Assembly (NCBI GenBank): GCA_037157565.1
Contig: JAZHRO010000046.1
Span: 17,272,501-17,336,500, forward strand
Source of the DNA: Thalassia testudinum
Taxonomy: Eukaryota; Streptophyta; Magnoliopsida; Alismatales; Hydrocharitaceae
Reading direction: 5' to 3'
Length of the DNA: 64,000 nt
The notes beneath the pieces were generated by a model. That model ran no database searches. It worked only from the letters and a program-made list of their open reading frames with translations, and had not been told where the DNA came from. Positions 58,311-64,000 of the stretch are shown piece after piece. The translations under genes and the position numbers were made by a program. Position 1 is the first letter of the stretch. Every line of letters begins with the position of its first letter.

Positions 58311-61300
58311 TGATGAGAGACTCATCAGGGCTCCTAATTCATCAATATTAGATAGTTTTCCTAGTTAAATTACTAGCGAATAACATTAATCTAGGGTTAA
58401 TTACATAATTAAGGTAAAAATAGTACGGACTTTATTTATATTATAAAATCACTAAATTAAAGCTTAGTAAACATCTATTAATGATTAATTAATAATTAAG
58501 AACTCAAATCTAATCATTTAGCTATATGTAAGGCATTTTGTATAACTTATAACCTAAGTTGTTAATTAATTGAATAGCATTAATCACTTAAATAAATATA
58601 GCTTAAATGGGTAAAAATGCAATCTCAGGGTATAAATATATCATTTACAATATTTATAATAATATAAAATTTTAAAAATAAAAAAATTAGAATAAGCTTG
58701 AAAACTTACTTTTTCATTTAGGCTTCTAACTTCCATTTCAATTGATTCCTTTTCATTCATTTTGGTCCTTCCATATTTTCGTTAAGGTCCCTGTGTATAC
58801 CTTCTTCACCAAGATCTTCTTTCTCGTTAATAGCCGATGATGGCTGGTGATAAGAACTTTGGATCACTGCCCATCTGATAACCAAACATCTCTACCATGG
58901 TTGTTGAGACTCAATTCACCATCTCCTCTTCATCTAGCTATTTGGATGAGAGCCACCAACTGTCAAAATCAAGGCGAGTAACCTTACCATTGTTGGAGAT
59001 GATGATGGAGGTTATGATCAACCTAGACTTGTTCCCAGCTAGATTCAAGGTACTGGAGCTTCTTTTCATCTTCTAAATACCCCTTAGGTCCTCGATGATC
59101 AAGGTCGGCTCCCTTCGCTCTTCCCCAACCATAGCTTATAATAGGATACTCCTTTTGGCCTTCGATGACATCTTACCACCCTTTTAGAGCATCTCTGGCA
59201 GAGAAGCTCGCCTCCCTCACCTCCTCTTCCTCTCCAAGAGCTGTAACAAGGCTCAGGAGAGCCATCTCCTCTATCTCAATGCCTTCCATTCCCGTTGGAA
59301 GTCCATCATCTTTCTTCTTGTTCTCTTCCTGCCACAGGTGAGTTCCCTCATTGTCATCGTCAAGTAAGTAGCCATAGGACTTTAGTTTAAGCTCTAGTTT
59401 AGAATTAGGATTTAAATCCCTAGGAGTAGGCTATAGATAGCTCAAATTTCTGATCACCTTCTTTGACTCTGGTGAGCCAATTTAGACTCGTTGGACTACC
59501 AATCACTTACCTAAACACCTGCTCACCTTCCTCAACGCTCCATGATTCCATTCCACTTCTTCCTCTACTGATTTAATCACATAAATTGCCTAATCAAGTT
59601 TACCTTCACCTGAGTACCTTAACTGTAATGGCGGAGGCTCAGAGGTACTCTCACCTCTAATTGGGGCCCCCCATCTCTTCTAAACACCATTACAACCCTA
59701 TTCCTGTCCTTAATTAGCTAAATAACACTTTATACACTATACCCGAAATCACTTCAACCTCTTGAGCTCACTGTCAATGGCAACTCTAGAGTAGTCAAGT
59801 CACTAATTCTTTCCACATACACCTTCACAACCTTCCCTTTCTAATTCCCCTCACCCAACTAAGAGAGAACTTTATCCCTATGTTCTGTCAAACTCAAGTT
59901 GATCCACTGAGAAAAATATTCTCAAATCTTTATTCCAGATTTTAATTGAAGTAATTGATGTGTCTCTAAGGTTTTTTAGAACCTCAGCAATCTTCTGAAC
60001 CAATTCTTATGTCATTTCATAGAGATTTATCTCCAGTGACTATTTCTACCCTTTACTGAAGCTCCAGTGAGCTCCAACGACACTGATATTGAGTAATAGA
60101 TCATCTTTCGATGATCATCTCATGAATTTCCACCTATTAAACTTCTACTTTATTGATTAAACCATACTGTTAGCCTTTGTCTTCCTCAGCTTCGGTAGAG
60201 TTGAGGAGGCTTCTTCATTAGGACTTAAACCTTAATGATAGGTCATTATGCTTTAGCAGAACTTAGGGATTCTAGGTATGATCTTGCAATTTTGTGAGAC
60301 ACTCTGGTTTGATATGATGAATAACACCACATTTGAGCTTAGGTGGAAGAGTTTGATAGTAGTTCCAAATAGGTCATAATCTGATTTTAATGTGATGAAC
60401 AAGTTTCTAAGGTCCATTAGAATTGAACTTAATAGTTCCTTTGATTTGAGATTCTTTATATCAAATGGTCAACTTCAAGCCTTGATTGGTCAACCTAGAG
60501 GTGTTCCTCAGGTTTTTGACTTCAAAATTGAGATTTAATGACTAATTTGAGTTCCTGAGGTCAATGCATATCAATTGAAGTTGATTTGGATGTGTTTAAT
60601 TGATGCTTACAGTAATTTTTAAACTCTTCTCAGTTTGGCTTAAAATTGAGCTTCAGTAGCATTCATAAGTCTTCTGATGAGATTGCAAGTGAAATTTAAC
60701 CCTGATCAATTTCTTTTGATCCCCTGATTTAATTTGGATTGTTTCTAGAGTTCCTTATCTAACTATCAAGGTCTTTAAACATTATATTTAGCTGTTCTTA
60801 ACTTTGTTCTGAAGCTCTAATGTTTTGGAGCTTCCCTAAGCTTCCCATAACTTCCATTTCTATTGCATTCAATGTGGAATAGTTTGTATTATTGAGTAGA
60901 GGCCTTAATTGAGAGATCGATAGGAGTTAGATAGGTTGATTTAGAAATCCTCTTATGCTAGTCTACAGCAGAAGGCACTTGTCATCTAGTCAATTTTAGA
61001 GCTTGATTCAAAGGATCAATCATGATCCTTTGATCAAATTAAGGTTTGCAATTGAAAGACAAATCTAAGTGATTTCGATCGAGCACTTGCTTGATTTGGA
61101 TATGCGAGCTATGAGGAATTGAAGGTTGAAGTTGGTGCTTGAAATAATGTTGCATAGAACAGAAAGGGCTTCATAAAGTCCCACCTTGAGTGCTACAGAG
61201 CATTTGATGCCATATATAATGAAATGTGCACATATGCCGATTAGTTGACAAGTGTAGGGCGCAAAGAAATGAGCATGTGTGTGCGTGCCTGTGGTGGATT

Positions 61301-62261
61301 ATAACATTGCTCTGTGGGGTGGCCTCCGGGCACTAGGTGGAAGGTCTAGATGGGTGACACGTGGCTTAGTAATGCTATCGATCAAACCCATCTAGGTCCT
61401 TGATCATGTGAATAGCCACATGGCCCCATCTAACCTTTTGAACTGAGAAGTTAAAATTTGAAAAATTGGCTAAATGTTGGCTTTGGTCCTCTGTGTTGGT
61501 GCTAAGAAAGCTAACTGTGAAGGCTAAGATATGTAAATTTAATAAAGGCACGAAGCCTAGGTTTTTGATGAGATTTTACCTAAGTCGTAAATGATTTGGA
61601 ATGTTAATTGTTGTTATAAAAGAACATTTTCATGTATTTCTTTTTGTAATTCATTCCAATATTATTATGTTTTGCTTATGGAATAATTATCTTGCATTCG
61701 TTGTGTATTTTTATGAAATTATTCTTGTGGTTAACATATTGTAGTTAATTAAATAGGTAAATTAAGTAGTTAATTATGTAATTTATTAGTGTAGTAACTT
61801 ATGCTATAGTAAATCTTTACCATATAAGTATAATATAAGTAGTAATATAGGTACCTAGTAATTATAAGAAATTAGCATAGCAATTAAGTATTAAGCCTTA
61901 CCTTAGTTAAGTAACTTAGTATCTATTAATAAGTAGTTAGTAATTATACCTTAAGTATATATGTAATATGTAAGTAGCCTAAGTAATCATACGTATACTT
62001 AGTAAGTTATGCTTATAAGTTAATTAGTAAGTAAACTCTATATTAATTATGTATACAAGCTAAGTACATATTAGTTAGTTAATTATATTGATTAGAAATA
62101 AAGAGTGATTTAAAATAACTGGTGAATTAAATGCTTAATTTAGCCTCCAAGTGAATGACCTAGACCTAACTAGTAAAAATTTATAAACTATGCCAAAAAC
62201 CTTGGTCCTTATACTATAACTTAACAATGACTATTTAACTATGTAAGGTAGTTGTACATCA
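58311..62261 (+). mobile_element. Solo LTR E, related to the G LTR
   Basis: About 3.95 kb, starting TGATGAGAGACTCATC like the G LTR and keeping its order of landmarks: a degenerate TATA region near 59077, decayed hairpins near 60185, a GTGTGTGCGTGCCTGTG-like stretch near 61280, and GTGAATGACCTAGAC near 62152. It ends GTACATCA at 62261. Flanking ATAAG (58306-58310) and ATGAG (62262-62266) could be a target duplication with one change. No PBS or polypurine tract adjoins it, so I call it a solo LTR. It is clearly older than G. Confidence 0.7.
61735..62095 (+). repeat. TAAGTA/TTAGTA-like degenerate repeat in LTR E
   Basis: A 360-base A/T-rich stretch dominated by variants of TAAGTAGTTAGTAATTA. 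The matching part of the G LTR is not repetitive, so it expanded in this copy or its parent subfamily. Confidence 0.5.
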
Positions 62262-62266
62262 ATGAG

Positions 62267-63010
62267 TGATTTTTCACAAAAAAAGGAATAAATAAATAAA
62301 TATATATAGTTTATCTATACAAAAAGAAGAGTTTGTTTCCTATGTTGTTTTCGGAGCTTAAGTTGGGAAGACTTAATAATTCTTGATTTTGAGGATTTAA
62401 ACCTTTCGGAAATGTGGAATAAAGTCTTTCCATCTAGACTCTTCAGATCTTAATAGAGTTAATTTCTTAAGTATTTAACTATATTTGGATTGGTTTTCCT
62501 AAGTTATTGAAGGGATCCAAAAAAGCTAAAAGTATTAAGTCAAAAAGGGTAAAAAGTGAATGACTTATTTTCCCATCACCTGGTTTGAATAGTCTTTGAG
62601 TCTCAACCATCTTTAATTACACTATGTACTAACTCATCTCATGGATGACTTTATTGAGTACTTAGTAGTCAATAAAATTTATTGTTAGGGAAAAGATTCA
62701 AAGTACTTTTGTCATGTTTCTAGTTCTTAGGATTATTCTTGTATGTAAGGATCACATTTAGAATGGATGAAGGAGAACCACTCACCAAGAAAAAAGATTT
62801 AGAGAAAATTAAAAAAATGAGGAAATGAGAAATGAGAAGGAAAAGAAATATGATTTCAACCATATTCTATAAACCTTACCAAATAAAATGCGCCTCGTTA
62901 CAAATGGATGCAAATTCTTCCAAAAATAAATAAAAGCATCCTGCTACAAATGGATGCTACCCTTTTCCACTACATATTACAATAAAAGCACCTTGCTACA
63001 TATGGGTGTT
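62267..63010 (+). mobile_element. 3'-UTR-like sequence after LTR E
   Basis: The part at 62640-63010 aligns with 40050-40380 of element G (CACTCACC-AGAAAAA, ACAAATGGATGCTACCCTT, CTACATATGGGTGTT). It is probably the 3' region of F, or of another G-type element. It is cut at 63010 by LTR D3. Confidence 0.55.
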
Positions 63011-63463
63011 TGATGTAAACATGTTTACACTACTTAAGATGTCTATTTATGCATGTTCTTAAGCATAGGATTGCATTGCATACTATAAATATTGCATAAA
63101 ATGCATACCTTGCATTTAGATTAGTTTCAATAAAATGGAGGTTAATTGTCTCCATCTATGTTCATGGACAAGGCAAACTTTTTATCGGGGCCTGGGATCG
63201 AACATCCAACTATACAGATGTGATTAGGGAGACGATTGGAGTTCAACGACTCCAAGATCGCCCTAATCAAACATCTGTAGCATCAGATAGAGACTAGGGA
63301 ACCCTAGAAGATCAAGGGCCAAGATGGTGTGAATCCGCATTTCAAACGACAAATCCGACCTCACGGATGGAATCAGATTGACGATCACAGCCTAACGACG
63401 TGGAAATCGACTCAATCCGACACCCGTGGCACCATCTACATCATCCAGAAGATGGACGGCCAA

Positions 63464-63485
63464 GATGGTGCCACGTGGTGCCATC
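63464..63485. promoter_or_regulatory. G-box dyad in U3 of D3
   Basis: GATGGTGCCACGTGGTGCC, with the same core as in LTR3 but in a different LTR family and on the other strand. Confidence 0.5.
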
Positions 63486-63689
63486 TCAGCCGCCCAACCA
63501 GCCACCCTCAATCACTGAAGACAATAGCACCCACGCATCTCTGCCGTTGGATCAAGATCCAGTGATTGAGAGAGGAACTCAGCCAGTGCTTGAAGATCCC
63601 GAAGAATCGCTGGAAGGAGCTATCTCGACCATTGGATCTCAATCCAATAGTCCTGATCACACATTCAAAAGATCGACTGCCCAGCCGTC

Positions 63690-63753
63690 CATGCATGCAG
63701 CGCAGTGGATAAGGCGCTCGATCGCCTTCTGGCACGGGTTCGAATCCGCATGA
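63690..63753 (+). repeat. tRNA-like block in U3 of D3
   Basis: The clearest copy. A-box-like CAGCGCAGTGGATAAGGCGC is followed by CGCCTTCTGGC and a perfect B-box region GGGTTCGAATCC, with CATGC...GCATG pairing at the ends. The D-arm text resembles tRNA-Arg or tRNA-Ser types, but the anticodon stem is poor. It lies 680 bases from the LTR start. Confidence 0.65.
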
Positions 63754-64000
63754 GGAGGCAAGCGGGCGTGGGAGAGCAGGTATGATTGACCACTCTATTG
63801 TGATCGAGTGGTCATGCGTGTGCAATTGCACTCACGCTATATCGCACGCCGCGCCTCACGCGAGAGCAGATGCGGGTAGGCGTGTAGAGGAGGCAGGCGG
63901 AGTGGCAACTTAAGCTGTCCGATCTCATGATCGGACGGCTGAGATCGGCAGTACGTGAGCACGCATTACGTGCGAGCAAGCGAGCAGCCGTGTGGGCAGC

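Larger units (their letters stand above)
63011..64000 (+). mobile_element. LTR D3, plus strand, running off the window
   Basis: Starts TGATGTAAACATG, the reverse complement of the D2 U3 end, and follows D2 in order: G-box dyad (63464-63485), GATC hairpin (63541-63566), tRNA-like block (63690-63753). GGTGTT precedes it, so the target duplication may be GTGTT, but the far end is not visible. Only about the first 990 bases are present. Confidence 0.82.

Overview
The window looks like intergenic DNA from a large, repeat-rich plant genome. It is made almost entirely of Ty3/gypsy LTR retrotransposons that resemble the Athila lineage. This rests on primer-binding sites matching the 3' end of plant tRNA-Asp, on protease (DLGxSINLIP), reverse transcriptase (VFMDDFSIFG) and integrase (GxDFLGxF) signatures, and on long LTRs with TG...CA ends and 5-bp target duplications. 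I see no host gene, rRNA, functional tRNA or CRISPR array. Every retroelement reading frame is broken by stops or frameshifts. The species cannot be fixed from the sequence.

Left part (1-16.5 kb): five LTRs of one family (A), all on the minus strand, stand head to tail: 214-1977, 4723-8537 (split), 9552-11327, 13609-15061 and 15080-16480. They are separated by four internal segments of very different length, about 2.7 kb, 1.0 kb, 2.3 kb and about 18 bp. Most junctions keep a primer-binding site on one side and a polypurine tract on the other. A solo LTR of a second family (B, 5681-7974, plus strand, target duplication GCTGG) sits inside LTR2.

Right part (16.5-64 kb): a nest of elements up to five deep. 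The outermost is F, plus strand: LTR at about 16481, PBS at 18596, gag from about 20250. F is interrupted in gag by full-length element B (minus strand, 21527-55472, duplication CCATT). B holds gag, protease, RT, RNase H and integrase. B is itself interrupted in RT by G (plus strand, 31709-45193, duplication GTGTT), a gag-only element with 4-kb LTRs. B is also interrupted in its own 5' LTR by solo LTR C (52512-54296, duplication GTTGA), and in its 3' untranslated region by an older LTR-like fragment H. H in turn carries solo LTR D2 (25091-26731, duplication GAGAG). F resumes at 55478 with gag, protease and partial RT, then has a 3' region carrying solo LTR E (58311-62261). A further D-type LTR starts at 63011 and runs off the window.

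Non-coding structures are the most unusual content. The U3 regions of A- and D-type LTRs carry a tRNA-like block at a constant distance from the LTR start, next to a GATC-centred hairpin and a G-box dyad. Each family's U3 upstream of TATA has its own cluster of short repeats with a palindromic core: AGCT in B, AATT in F, GATC in A and D. B contains a tandem duplication of about 1.97 kb covering gag and the start of protease. G has a leader of more than 3 kb inside its LTR, dense with hairpins and ending in a purine tract of about 400 bases.
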